A stretch of DNA of 64,000 bases, taken from contig SMMW01000618.1 of NCBI GenBank assembly GCA_004794655.1, positions 2,914,001 to 2,978,000 of the forward strand, in the 5' to 3' direction. The DNA is from Marisa cornuarietis (taxonomy: Eukaryota > Mollusca > Gastropoda > Architaenioglossa > Ampullariidae). The translations under genes were made by a program, and so were the position numbers. Positions 23,672-34,161 of the stretch are shown here, in pieces (the stretch's first letter is position 1; the number at the start of each line of letters is the position of its first letter). Under the pieces are notes generated by a model that did not search any database, was not told the DNA's origin, and saw nothing but the letters and a program-made list of their open reading frames with translations.

Positions 23672-23880
23672 TGGTCATTAATAGGGTAATAAAAGCCTCG
23701 TCTAATAAAAATAGAGAGAAAAACTCCGCTGAGAGGGTTCTGGCAGTGCATGGACAGCCACCTTTGTCATCAGCTCCATCATCTTGTGTACCTGCAGTCC
23801 CTTTGGTGATTAATAAGTCTGCCTGCAGACTCTTGGTAATTAATAAGTCTGGCTCCAATCTTGTTGGCTATTAATAAGTC
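23672..23880. promoter_or_regulatory. Spaced TAATAAGTC homeodomain-type motifs
   Basis: ATTAATAAGTC occurs three times with TAATAAGTC starting at 23,811, 23,841 and 23,872, spacings of 30 and 31 bases, close to three helical turns. A related CATTAATAGGGTAATAAAAG stands at about 23,677. Sequence between the copies is diverged (CTGCCTGCAGAC versus TGGCTCCAATC), so the motif is better preserved than its surroundings. TTAATAA/TAATTA cores suit Hox-class homeodomains. Both strands are open across 23,553-23,874 but with no domain. Confidence 0.4.
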
Positions 23881-24309
23881 CTCAGTTTTGCCGGACCTGT
23901 TTGGAAGGAGGATTACGGGTCGTCGTCATCCATGATCACATATTTAGTGCCCATAAAGCTGTTGTTCTGAAGAGGGGGGGGGGTTGATAGGAGGAGGGGT
24001 AGTGCATGCTGATGTGTACAGCGTCTGCTACTGGAGGCTGGTAGATGAAACTCGGACAGAGATTTTTGGAGGCTTGGTTTTGGTTTTTGTATAGTGAACG
24101 CATTTTCTATCTGTTTTGGTTTACCCTACCGCTGATGTCCTGCTGTTTGTATGTAAACACTAGACGGGTTGGTATTTTATACTGTAGTAAACCGCAGGTT
24201 GAAAGGTTATATGTTACATTCTAGTGAAGAAAAAGTTGAACAATAACAATCCGAGTTTTAAGACAGGAAGACATCAAACGCATTTTTATTCATCCACGCC
24301 CTGCCAAAA

Positions 24310-24333
24310 GAGAGAGAGAGAGAGAGAGAGAGA
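24310..24333. repeat. GA microsatellite
   Basis: Twelve GA units. The surrounding sequence 23,881-24,760 contains a run of ten G near 23,972 and no recognised gene. Confidence 0.95.
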
Positions 24334-24779
24334 TCGAATTCTGTCATGAAATTTTAATGTGGTATCTTTAAATAGTCACTTTTGAAAGGAAATCTTTGTG
24401 TCAAGTAATTTTCGTCTTTCTCTTGCATAAGAAGGAAACGAACGCAAGTTAAACATCGCCTGTTGGAAGCGAAACCTGCTTCCTCATCACATGATGATAG
24501 CTTTTCCTTGCTAGTACTTTGGGAAATGGCTGTACGGCTCCCTTCTGTCTGTGAGGAGGTTAGTTTCTCGCACAGGTCACCTTGGGAACTACGGTTGTGG
24601 GCTTTTTACGCGAGTATTAGTAAGGTGGAAAATACAGGGGGCAGGATGAGTGAGGCGCTCGTTATGATGAGCTGGATGAGAAGCTCGGTAAACTAAAACT
24701 GTTTGCTCTGAAGGACGAGAGTTATGTCCCCACAGCAAAGAAGCAACCGAGCTCTTCATCATTTTTATCGTTGCGATCT

Positions 24780-25016
24780 GCAAACCATCACCAGCACCAG
24801 CACCAGCACCAGCGCCACCAATACCCCTACCACAGCCTCTACCACCACCTCCGCCACTATCACCATAACAAGGTGAGTACAGGAAAAAGAAAGCCGTACC
24901 TGCATTGTGCAAGTGCCAGCCACCTGTCCAGAGCCTCCCTTCCTGGGCGCAAGTCGTTTGCTGGAGTTGGGGGTGGGTGGGTTCTGAGGTATGGCTGGGT
25001 AGTGGGGGGTGGGTAG
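24780..25016. repeat. CAGCAC/CACCAC repeat and G-rich quadruplex-prone tract
   Basis: CACCAG/CAGCAC words at about 24,785-24,830 merge into CCACCT words. At 24,966-25,016 several runs of three or more G (GGGGGTGGGTGGG, then GGG and GGGGGGTGGG) meet the usual quadruplex pattern. The 170-codon minus frame over this region is Gly/Ala-rich because of the repeat. Confidence 0.6.
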
Positions 25017-25019
25017 CAA

Positions 25020-25290
25020 GTTTGGTCGCAATTAGGACGCGCCGCCACCCAGTCTCACCTTTTCTACCTGGTCCCAATGGGATGCAGAAGGCAGCGGCCA
25101 TCTCTCAGACGGTGCATTCTTCGGAAGCCGCCGTGTCTCTGGGATCACTACCTCTTCCCCGTTCCTCATCCGCCATTCTCATCAGCTCTACCTTCCCATC
25201 ACCCTCCCGTCCTGCCTCTTTCACTAAGGTATCATCATCTCGATGCTCCCAGCGCTCATCCTCCCTCTCACCTTAACCTTGCCCGTGCTT
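25020..25290 (-). promoter_or_regulatory. GC-rich block with a possible minus-strand first exon
   Basis: CpG-containing, repeat-free DNA. On the minus strand an ATG at 25,101 in good Kozak context (G at -3 and +4) starts MAAAFCIPLGPGRK and reaches a strong donor (AAAAG then GTGAGA) at 25,059 after 43 bases. Upstream another ATG opens a 23-codon frame. A short coding first exon downstream of a promoter is one reading; no downstream exon in matching phase is evident, so support is weak. Confidence 0.15.
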
Positions 25291-25298
25291 GTTCGCAA

Positions 25299-25394
25299 AC
25301 TCACTCACTCACTCACTCACTCACTCACTCACTCACTCACTCACTCACTCACTCACTCACTCACTCACTCACTCACTCACTCACTCACTCACTC
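25299..25394. repeat. CTCA tetranucleotide microsatellite
   Basis: About 24 perfect CTCA units. All three forward frames are open and read Thr-His-Ser-Leu repeats. Confidence 0.98.
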
Positions 25395-26122
25395 GAATAC
25401 CTCTCAATCCAACGGAACTAAGCATTCCGATCGCTGCATGCAAAATTCACGTCCTTGCGATGAATCCCATTTCTTTCCCATTTTTACCATCCGCTTCTCT
25501 TCTTTCTTGGACCTTCCCTGCTGTCACAGACCACAGGTCAGACAACTTTCTATTTATGAAAGCTTCCGGAGTGGCTCCACAAGCCAAAGCAATGACCATG
25601 TGACTTGTATCACTGTTCTTGGTTCTCGGACACGGCACTGCTGTCCATCACAAACATCTGTATGTCCAACATCATGTCAGTAGAGCGTGCGGGCACGTAG
25701 TGACAGTTACGCACTTTCTTCTCTAGAGGTTTGGGAATGAGTGAAAGGGTTGGCACCATCTAGATGGGGTAGGTTGTTATGCTAAAGGTTAAGACGTGGG
25801 TACCAGGGAGGGCGCCACTAGGCAGCTACAGCTACTCACGTGCGCAGCTACGATAGTGTTTTTAGCGCAGGTAGAGTTTGAAATTCTACAGTTAGGATGC
25901 GCCAGCAACTCTGTTTGCTACAAATTGCTGATGGGTTAGAACAACAAGGTGCATGTGCAATGCGAACTGCCTATCTTGAAAGAAAACCTCGGAACATTGG
26001 CTCTTCTGAATCATTTATTCGCTATTTCGAAGTAACTGTGTTTGATATTCTTGGCTGGAGTTCGCTTCTCATTTATTTGTTTCACCGGGAAGTCGTGTTT
26101 GATTACCAGAGCACACTATACT
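25395..26122. other. No gene seen
   Basis: Moderate GC to about 25,700, then ordinary sequence. Overlapping open frames on both strands have no recognised domain. Confidence 0.4.
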
Positions 26123-26290
26123 GAAAATTTCTCTGGAAGTATTGACCAAATGTTGAAATGTTGAATAGGGGAAAATTCGTCTGGAAGTATAGACCAAATG
26201 TTCACTGTTAGCGCGGGAATAGAGGAAATTTCGTCTGGAAATATATACCACATGTTCCAATGTTGGCGAGGGACAGCGGAACATTCCTGT
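26123..26290. repeat. Three-copy minisatellite, unit about 48-55 bp
   Basis: Copies begin at 26,123, 26,171 and 26,224 with GAAAATTTCTCTGG, GAAAATTCGTCTGG and GAAATTTCGTCTGG, each followed by AAGTAT/AATAT, GACCAAATGTT or TACCACATGTT, and a GGG-ending spacer. A fragment of a fourth copy starts near 26,279. The minus frame repeats YFQTKFPL/ILPDEFSP-like words. Confidence 0.85.
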
Positions 26291-26690
26291 ATCTCAAGAA
26301 TATGAAGGCGAAGTATTGAGTCCGGCAGGAGGAGGTTGTATGAAAAATGTAGTCCGGACACCTGAGGTACACAACAAAGTGTCGACACTGAAGAGAGATA
26401 AGTGTGTACCGTGTCTTAGGCAACATGATGACACTCAACAGGAAATACATAAAGCAGTTAACATTCCATTCTTACATCTAGACGAGAACCTAATGATACT
26501 GGACTCTCGGCTGAACGAGGGCACGTCACCTTCGTATATTTTTTCATTTACCGCTAAACGTTTGAAAAATTACTAATACGAAAAGAGTTTGTATCTTTTT
26601 TATATAATCGAAAATGAGATCTCGTTCTAGCTGAAAATATACGAGATTATGACGTCGTAGAATGGACTCACAAGTACACGGACATGGGCG

Positions 26691-26724
<34 letters not shown>

Positions 26725-27490
26725 AACACATTAAATTTTAAGCATTTGATTGCTTGAAAAGTAAATCTGAAATGAGATAAAAACTTCTAAAACTTTATCT
26801 GAAACGATGCCGTTACTTTGTTCTCCGACGGCATCCTGACATTTCCGCAAACAGTAAAGTCATCACCAGGCCTGACTGTTAGTTTATAAACAGCAAACTA
26901 AACCCAAAGAGACTGTAACTTGTCTAAAAAAATAAACACGAACATCCTTCTCCTCTAGGGAATTTTGTGAATGTTTTGATACATTTAAAGTGTCTGATTT
27001 TTAAAAACAAATTACTTGAGAACCTTTTATCTGACAGGAACTTTGAAAAAGAACACTTTAAACACGTTCTCCGATTAGAATTTGGAGAAAAGCTGTTAGC
27101 AAAAAAAAGTTTGTATCTATTTGTGATAAAATAAAATTGCTGAGAAACGTGACTGCCCAATTTTTATAGCAGTTTCTCAGAGAAAATTGTCAAGTAGGAT
27201 TTCGTTTTCAATTTTTGACTTAGACATTAGAGACTAGTATGTAATAAAATCTCTAAATTAGGTCACTGAAATATAAAGGGAAAACCTAGACAGAAAAAGA
27301 ATTGAAGAAACAATAAAGCCATACTCCTCTAATCTAAAACTAGTAAATAAATTTTTAAAAAATTAAAGCAAATAAGAAAAAAAATCCAATGTTTTAAAAA
27401 ATTAAGGTCTTTAGACAGGAAAGCGAGAGATATGTTGCACTGGCCAAGACTGTGTAAAAAAAAATGTCGCAGCTGCTTGAAGCGTGAAGA
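26291..27490. other. No gene seen; CT/TA array at 26,691-26,724
   Basis: An 86-codon forward frame at 26,316-26,576 contains CVPCLRQHDDTQQEIHKA but resembles no family I know. The rest is AT-rich with no signals. Confidence 0.35.
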
Positions 27491-27620
27491 TGCTTTAATT
27501 AACATCCTTTAATTACTATGCTGTAACGTAATTAAGGCTTTATTAATATAATGTTATATAATTATTGCTTCAATTAATACTCTGTGAGGTAACAATGCTG
27601 TAGCTAATATCATGTAAAGT
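27491..27620. promoter_or_regulatory. Dense cluster of TAAT/TTAATTAA cores
   Basis: TTTAATTAAC, TTTAATTACT, GTAATTAAGG, TATTAATAT, ATAATTATT, CAATTAATAC and GCTAATATC follow within 130 bases, interleaved with repeated ATGCTGTAA/ATGCTTTAA words. This may be a decayed AT-rich tandem repeat or a homotypic homeodomain cluster. It ends about 145 bases before the GAAT array. Confidence 0.35.
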
Positions 27621-27764
27621 ATGGTATTCTAAAAATGTAAAAGTCAGTTGAGGGGAATATGCAGCAACATATTCAGATAAGATTGTCTCTCAATCATACA
27701 AAACGAAGCTGAAAAAAGTGAAGAAATAGCAGGGCTAGCACACTCTGCTAAAAATTAAGAAAAC

Positions 27765-27820
27765 GAATGAATGAATGAATGAATGAATGAATGAATGAAT
27801 GAATGAATGAATGAATGAAT
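27765..27820. repeat. GAAT tetranucleotide microsatellite
   Basis: Fourteen GAAT units without interruption. Confidence 0.97.
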
Positions 27821-29331
27821 AAGCCCTTGAAAATGTAAGCTCTAAAGGAAAGAACGACAAGATCAGTTGCAATAGATAAAACATGGATTAGGAAACTGTG
27901 TGTTCTTTCAGATTTACCTACGAAACTTTGTTATATTGTCGAAGTGTCGATAACTCGGAATACATTTCACGCACTACAGTCATCATCACGCAGGAAAACA
28001 GACGAGACAATACGATGTCTGAACATCCTGACTGGTCTACATAGGGAGGATTTTCGATCTTGGTGTTTAAGAAAAAGACAAACGTTCGAAAAAACGGAAG
28101 AGCAAAAATAGAGAGAAAGGGCAAGAAAGGAGAAATAAAAGTATGAAAAATATGAGGAAAAGTGGCAGGAGTAACCAATACGTGCTGTATTATTTAAGTA
28201 CCTTTCAGGAAAGTTTAACAACTGTTCGCTTGCAGGTGATCTTCTTTGACATGTGTTTAAGAACACAACAGTTATTCTGAGATGGAAAGTCATAAATCAC
28301 GGGAATTAATGAGAGTAATTTTAAAAAAGCGAATCCACTCTGTAGTATATGGTTCTGACAGGTCTGTCATCGCCTCCCACCTTTCTCAGCAAAGTGGTAT
28401 GTCAGGACTGCCAGCTTTCATTTTCTTGTCGTCCTAAAAGCAAAACTAAAGAACATTACATTTGTTATGTTTCGGGATCCTGTTTTGCCAATGTTTGTGA
28501 CTCTTTTTTTGTGCTTTTTTCACAGTAAGTGTGTATTGGTGTTCATGGTTGGCTGTTTCTGGGCCTGAACCGCCCCCATAAGATGCTAGCACATTACTAC
28601 AATGAATACACCACGTATGATCGGGTCCAAAAACTGAAATCTGCCTACCAAGCACGTATTTATAACTTGTCAACATATTCGGGACTAGAGTTGATTGTCC
28701 CACAGTACTGTGTCCTTAAAGAAGGTTTCGGGAGGTTGCATTCATGTAGACGAGAAGGAAGAAAGTACGGGCGCGAAACGAGTAAAAGTAGGAGGTAGGA
28801 AAGATGTGTCAGCCACAATGTATGCTGCACACAGACAGTATGTAACAGTATGTAACAGTATGTGTGTTTTCAAACAACGAAACACAAACGTAATTTGAGG
28901 CTTTCCTGAACGTTTTGTCAAAACCGAAATTGTCATTATTATTTTAGTTTTTCTCTTTCTCCTTCACAGATAAATTCAAAATAAATGAGTAGGTTTTTTT
29001 CTACACAAGGAATATATAAAAATATATTAACTATTTAGGAGGCTTCACCAAAAGTTTGGAAATCCTGAACACAGTGACATTTTATTGAAATACGTAATTT
29101 ACCCCCTAGAAGCATGAATAACGAAATTTGAGCTCAAACCCCCTGGGCGAGGGCTCAGTCCCTCTGGATAGCTAATGTCAGTAAACATCATTGTGTAAAC
29201 TAAATTCCACCAGCGTGTCAGACCATATTAATATCAACTAAGTAAGGATACATTGGTTAATTCAAACACGTAAAGCACCCAGAATCATCAAATAAAGTCA
29301 CCGTTTCATTTAAACATTAACAATATCATCA
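27821..29331. other. No gene seen
   Basis: Purine-rich patch at 28,060-28,160. A forward frame at 28,529-28,798 gives 89 residues without a known domain. At 28,838-28,863 the word CAGTATGTAA is repeated three times. Near 29,050 CACCAAAAGTTTGGAAATCC looks like a fragment of a transposon end, but no partner was found. Confidence 0.35.
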
Positions 29332-29544
29332 TTACAGCAGGGCATGGGAAACTAATGCAGAGGCTCGAGCTTCCGGTGCGAAGACGTCAGCGGATTGTGA
29401 AGTTGGACCTCGGAGCCTCGATGAGACTCGTTGAGATACGATAAAGACCTCGGGTGACTCAGGAAAGCAAGTCTTCTGTTGAACTGAAATGATTTCTTCT
29501 GAACTTGACGATCGTCTCTTGCGGTCACCGCGGTGCTGTATCAC
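29332..29544 (-). CDS. Candidate terminal exon, function unknown
   Basis: A GC-richer block within AT-rich DNA. After a minus-strand acceptor (TATCTGTTTAGACAG) the frame reads 70 residues to a TAA at 29,332, including RKRRSSSSEEIISVQQKTC. A second minus frame is also open for about 62 codons (with RRLAFLSHPRSLSYLNES), so the reading frame cannot be decided by openness. Neither matches a family I know; it may be non-coding GC-rich sequence. Confidence 0.2.
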   Translation of the reverse strand: MIQHRGDRKRRSSSSEEIISVQQKTCFPESPEVFIVSQRVSSRLRGPTSQSADVFAPEARASALVSHALL

Positions 29545-30189
29545 CTGTCTAAACAGATATGCAGGTACCCGTCACCTGGGTTCATTTAAGTACGTCCTAT
29601 TTAGTCCTGCCCGGGAAAAGAACCTTCACTCGAGTGCTGCGATGTAGTGCACATATCGTGTGCTTAAATGACAATCGACCCTCACAATACCTGTCACTTC
29701 ATTGTAGAGCTAATGGGACACAATATTTTCTATTATTGACATGTATTAAACATTTTTAAAGGCGTGAATGAGAGAGTACACTCTTGAATATTAACACAAA
29801 GTTTATTATTTAAAGAACGCGCAATCCCAGGTCTCAATCGTGCATCTCTAGGTAATAATACAAAAGTACATAGTAGGATCTGAAAGATAAATACTGTAAA
29901 TATATATTGTAACGAAAGGTTCTTGGTTAATTGTTACTATTGTTTTGTATGAAGTTTAGGATCGTTCAGATTGTTTTAAACATTGTAATATTCTTTTACA
30001 AATTTCTAATGATGTATAGGGGACGTATCGAGATCGCTGATGTAATGTTACTTCTTGTTGCTTGGATCCTATTTACGTTTTTTGTATTTGTCCTTATTCA
30101 TCATCAGTACTGTTGTTTATTCTTCGGTCATTCATATGTTGTTTGTTTGTTCTTCTGTCTCTCGTATGCTGCCCATGTTTCGTTCTTTT
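29545..30189. other. No gene seen
   Basis: AT-rich sequence leading into the retroposon end at 30.2 kb. If that element is longer than its recognisable end, part of this stretch may belong to its 3' untranslated region. Confidence 0.3.
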
Positions 30190-30246
30190 TCTTAAGTGCT
30201 AAGAGCATGCTCCTTACGAGTGTGAGTATGGGCTATACAAAGTTTT

Positions 30247-30290
<44 letters not shown>
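30190..30290 (+). mobile_element. Retroposon 3' end, copy C, with ATT tail
   Basis: AAGAGCATGCTCCTTACGAG, then TATGGGCTATACAAAGTTTT, precedes about 14 ATT units. Position by position this parallels the core of copies A and B (GAGCATTCTTCTGAATG, then ATTACAAATGGA, then the tail). GGCTATACAA followed by ATT repeats is a familiar terminus of invertebrate non-LTR and SINE elements. The body upstream shows no coding frame. Confidence 0.55.
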
Positions 30291-32092
30291 GCGTAGCTCA
30301 ATATGAACTTTCTTTAATTTGACTCAGTTCAATACTATCTACCAGAATATATCAAACGGTCAAAACAGTGTTGCATGGAATGCACTGTGGAGTGTCTTTT
30401 TTGTACGAGAAAGATGAGAACAATTGGCCAAAGTAAAGTGGAGTCAGGACTGTGTTTTTTCTACAACAAGTAGTATTAGTAGATAATTAGAGAGATTAGG
30501 AAAAATTTGAAAATAACATTGGTCGTTTGGCCAGCTTAGTTTTTCAAAGCAGAAAAATGAAAGGTTTTGAGTAAAAAAGGGTCTAAATAAGGGATGAAAG
30601 AAGCAGGAACTGGAAGTATGGAAGCATGGAAAGGAAAGTTTTAGCGGCTTTTTTCCCACTATCTTAATTGTAGCCCAGGGATCCACTAAAATAGAGTGAT
30701 TGTATGTTTATATGCAAATTGGAAAGAAGGCCGTAAATGTCTGGAGAGGTTGAGTAATTTTTCGCGTTTCACTTAGTTTTAGTGCAGAAATGAAATGAGA
30801 TACAATTAAAACCGAAGGCTTCAGAGAGAAAGAAAAGGGAAAAAACTTAATTCATTGTAATATAATAAAAATGCATTCAGTTCTGCTGTAAAAGATGCAT
30901 GTTAAAACATGCTTGTCAACGCAAGCACTCGTTCAAACGGCGTGCCTAGTAAACAGGAAACACGAATTAGGGGAGACTTTTATTGACCTCTTATCGTTAA
31001 GAATAAACACAGCAGGATGTAGCCCAAGTCAAAAGCTTTCTCCGTGTCATCCTCTTTACGTTTTATCCTCACAAACATGACGAACAGAAACGCAAAATAA
31101 AGGAAAAAAACCGCGCAATAATCGAACATATCCATTCTTTTTATCTTGGCCATGGAGAACATGCGGTGCTTTTCAATGGTCTTGCAAAAACGCACTAATT
31201 ACTCCATCTCCTCAGAGATCACGATCAACACAGATATGCGTGACATCTAAAAAGGCCTTTTTCTGGTCCAGCTAGTTTTATGATATTTGAGACCGATTTT
31301 CCGTGTGCAATAAAACTGTTGAAAATAAAATTTTGATCGTAGAAAAATTATGGTTAGCTAATCACTTTATTTGGCTTTTTGGGTGTTTTTTTCTAGCTTT
31401 TTACTGTCATCATCATTGGAATTCTTTGATCTGAAAAGAACACGGTTTTTATTACCCTCAGTAATGTTGTAGCAGGAGAGGAAAGCATAATAACTCTTAT
31501 ATAGTGATATAATGAGTTAATGGTAATGTACTCGGAGTTTTCAGTCAGTGATTAGGAAAGATACAACTAATTTTGAAAACTCTTATAAAATTTGATATTT
31601 TTTTCCTGGAAAAGTCTTCTTTCTATTCTGTCAGTTTAGCAGGAAATTTATCTAAACATTTTGGCATTGTTCTATTTATCGTGTCTTTCTATCTAAACTT
31701 TATTTCTGGTTCCTGTCACCTTAACAGGTAATTTCACCAAAAGACATTGACAGTGTTCTTTTTTGTTTGACCAAGAAAAATCTAAGAGTAAAGGTGGGTG
31801 GATTTCCGTAGGCCTTTTTTGCTTAACTAGGCTTGTAGGTCTAAACAGTTTCACAACAAAAGCTCTGTAACAGTGATGTTAGAGTGGCATGATAAAAGCT
31901 GGAAACATTTCTTATGCCCAACGTAAAATCAAGATGCTCCTCGACTTACTAAAGGGAGTCGTTTTGATAAATCCGCTCGTAAATTGAAATCAAGTTGAAA
32001 ATGCTCTTAAAACACATAATTTACTGAACAATCTAGCTTAGCCTGGCCTACCTCGGAACACTTATAATTGTAAACAGTTGGGCAAAGGAGAG
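30291..32092. other. No gene seen
   Basis: About 1.8 kb of AT-rich DNA without notable microsatellites, domains, RNA genes or transposon ends that I can support. A purine-rich stretch lies at 30,540-30,640. Confidence 0.45.
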
Positions 32093-32310
32093 GTTTAGGG
32101 GCTAGGTGATTAGTTCTTTCCACTCTGAATCGGAGGTCGCTGGTTCAAATCTCATTTAGTCTTAGAAGCCTCATCCCTGCCTATCGGGAAGACAGGGGCA
32201 CATAACTGGTCAGGGTAGGCAAAGTCGGTGACGGAAAATTACCGTCCGTCATCCACGTTCTGTGCTTTAGACACAGTAAGCCACTAACCTTCACGTGTCA
32301 GAGAGCTACT
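32093..32310 (+). mobile_element. tRNA-derived SINE
   Basis: The head (32,093-32,160) follows the tRNA layout: an A-box-like GGGGCTAGGTGATTAG, a 13-base anticodon-arm-like CTCTGAATCGGAG, then a polymerase III B box GGTTCAAATCT at 32,142-32,152. A tRNA-unrelated body follows with GGGAAGACAGGGGCAC and a small hairpin GACGG/CCGTC at about 32,230-32,246. The A box has an inserted base and acceptor-stem pairing is lost, so this is not a functional tRNA gene. The 3' limit is uncertain. It ends about 180 bp before the decayed coiled-coil stretch. Confidence 0.7.
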
Positions 32311-32489
32311 AGGCTATGAGTCCCTTTAATTCTCAATTTTATTTTGTTAAACAAGACCTGCATAATATAGAAAAAAACAGAAAGACAAAATTTCAAAAAA
32401 ATTACGCAAAATCCACAAAAATACTGAAAGATCCTTTTCTGAACATCTACACATTTCCAAAATTACCAAGTATCACATGCTGTTCGTTA

Positions 32490-32782
32490 AAATAGTGACG
32501 GCAAAGAGGAGGGAAAAATAATGGAAAAGTTTGAAAACATGCAAAGAGGAACAAGGAGGCAAAAAATATTTAGGAGAAAGAAACTCAACAGACAGAGATT
32601 GAGCAGAAGAAAACCAGCGAGCAGATAGAAGGAGAAATTGAGCAGGCGAAGGAAGAGAACAAACAGATCCAGGAAAAGATTCACTCAAAATAGGACATTG
32701 AGATGATATTTAAGGAGATTGAAAAAGAGGAGAACACTGAGGCAATGAGTAGATTGAACAAAGGAATTTTCATTTACGCGAA
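32490..32782 (+). pseudogene. Decayed coding sequence for a coiled coil
   Basis: One forward frame reads EIEQKKTSEQIEGEIEQ, then AKEENKQIQEKIHSK, with Ile/Ile/Ala/Asn/Ile/Ile in a perfect 4-3-4-3-4 spacing, the a/d pattern of a coiled coil. It meets a TAG and continues in the same frame as DIEMIFKEIEKEENTEAMSR to the TG microsatellite. An earlier TAG (about 32,570) and a frame change near 32,540 would be needed to connect the upstream KIMEKFENMQ. A pseudogene or retroelement fragment fits. The purine-rich DNA alone would favour Glu/Lys, so some of the likeness may be compositional. Confidence 0.35.
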
Positions 32783-32866
32783 GGTGTGTGTGTGTGTGTG
32801 TTTTCTTGTGCATACACTGGTGCCTGGGTGCTACTGTGGGTGTGAGTGTGTGTGCTTATTAATGCG

Positions 32867-32921
<55 letters not shown>
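32783..32921. repeat. TG microsatellites
   Basis: A short TG run at 32,783-32,802 and about 26 units at 32,869-32,921; imperfect TGTGAG words lie between them. Confidence 0.95.
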
Positions 32922-32922
<1 letters not shown>

Positions 32923-33754
32923 GAGGGATTTGGAGAGCTAATCACGATAATTCTTCCTACCGCCTTAATCAGATCGCGTTGGAGTGGCCCACAAGTTCGT
33001 AAACTTTTTGTGTCGGCATCTGACCGTGCGAAGATGATCGGATTTCTGCCAAACTGTTAACTCAATTCGTCTCCAGCGTTAAAAAGAAAAAAAAATCCGG
33101 CAGCCTCCACTCAAGGGAAGGGCCACAAAAAGTAGTTTGAAAAGTTGCAATCTGAATTTTACAGGAAATGTTGTGGTGACAAGACTGATAGGGCAATGGG
33201 AGAGAGAAAGCCTCTCAGCATCCACACCTGACACAATCGTCAGCTTGACTTGCCTGAGGAACCCTAGCGCCCCGACAGCTCATGTTGCAGGAATGCAGGT
33301 GTCGTTCAGGTGTGATGATGGTCGATGCTTGGATGCGAAAATGTAAATGAATGCTAGTGCTGTCGTACTGCTGTTTGATGATGATGGCATTGGTCATGAC
33401 AAAGCGGGAGAAGCACAAGAAGAAAACAATGACTCGCCAGCAGAAAACTTGCACACAAGGAGATTTGTAGCCCGAGAACCCCAAACGTTATTCAGGTCCA
33501 CTCGCGCGGTTTCACATTTGTTAGAAAATAGACTCATTGGTCATACATTGTTGAAATAAAAAAGAAGTTAAAGATAAATTTTCTAAGAATATATTTTAAT
33601 AGAGGTCCTCACGGCTATCAGCTCCTAGCTTCTCGGGTAACTGATAAAAATTTAAACGCTGTTTTGGCAGCGCATCCCTGTCACAACCCCCATCATGTTA
33701 TTCCTTGCCAGACAACCTGGAGTTTTATTCTCAATAAGATGACTAATTCATACA
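32922..33754. other. No gene seen; weak exon-like piece at 33,166-33,344
   Basis: A forward frame after TTTTACAG ends in FRCDDGRCLDAKM, which recalls the first half of an LDL-receptor class A repeat, but it stops before the diagnostic acidic second half. No other signal was recognised. Confidence 0.3.
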
Positions 33755-34161
33755 TTAACCCACCATACGGTTTCTCTGATAAAAAAAGTATAAAAAAAAT
33801 CAAATCTGTTCGTTGATCCAGACATTATCCAATGGGAGAATCAGATACTGAAATGTCCTTGTTGACGAGAAGAAACGCGCTGAACGATTGGCTGACGGGG
33901 AAGCAGTTGTGTTTCCCTTCTCATTGTTAACATTTTCAAAAAGCCGCGTAAAGCGAAATAATGGCGAGAAAGCATCTTACCAATGAAGAAATATTAGCTT
34001 TACTTAATTTCGATCAGTCCTTGAGTTTTTCATATCTACAACAGCTAAACTCGAAATATTAGTTACAGACACTTGCAGGGGAAGAGGACATTGGACTGAA
34101 TGTCAATGTGAGAAACATTTTTCAAAGAGCAGAGAGAACACTGACAAAGTTGTTGATGTAA
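33755..34161 (+). mobile_element. piggyBac-like transposon, 5' end with broken transposase start
   Basis: TTAA (33,755-33,758) is followed by CCCACCATACGG, the TTAA-plus-CCC layout of piggyBac ends. About 200 bases on, an ATG at 33,961 in context AATAATGG starts MARKHLTNEEILALLNFDQ, which resembles the N-terminus of piggyBac-derived transposases (basic start, then LTxEEI-type motif). A TAG at 34,060 ends it after 33 codons. The same frame then stays open for 32 codons with AGEEDIGLNVNVRN, consistent with the acidic N-terminal region, until TAA at 34,159. No catalytic domain or right-hand GGGTTAA end is visible, so the copy is truncated and dead. The CCAAT-like GATTGGCTGACG near 33,880 may belong to its old promoter. 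Confidence 0.55.

Noticed and set aside
24589..25101. 170-codon minus frame
   Set aside because: Its middle is a Gly/Ala-rich translation of a CAGCAC repeat, and a good donor interrupts it after 14 codons. Only a weak first-exon possibility is kept.
25243..25683. Thr-His-Ser-Leu repeat proteins on the plus strand
   Set aside because: All three frames are open through a CTCA microsatellite, which is diagnostic of an artefact.
29047..29085. Tc1/mariner-like end near CACCAAAAGTTTGGAAATCC
   Set aside because: No inverted partner or TA duplication could be placed.
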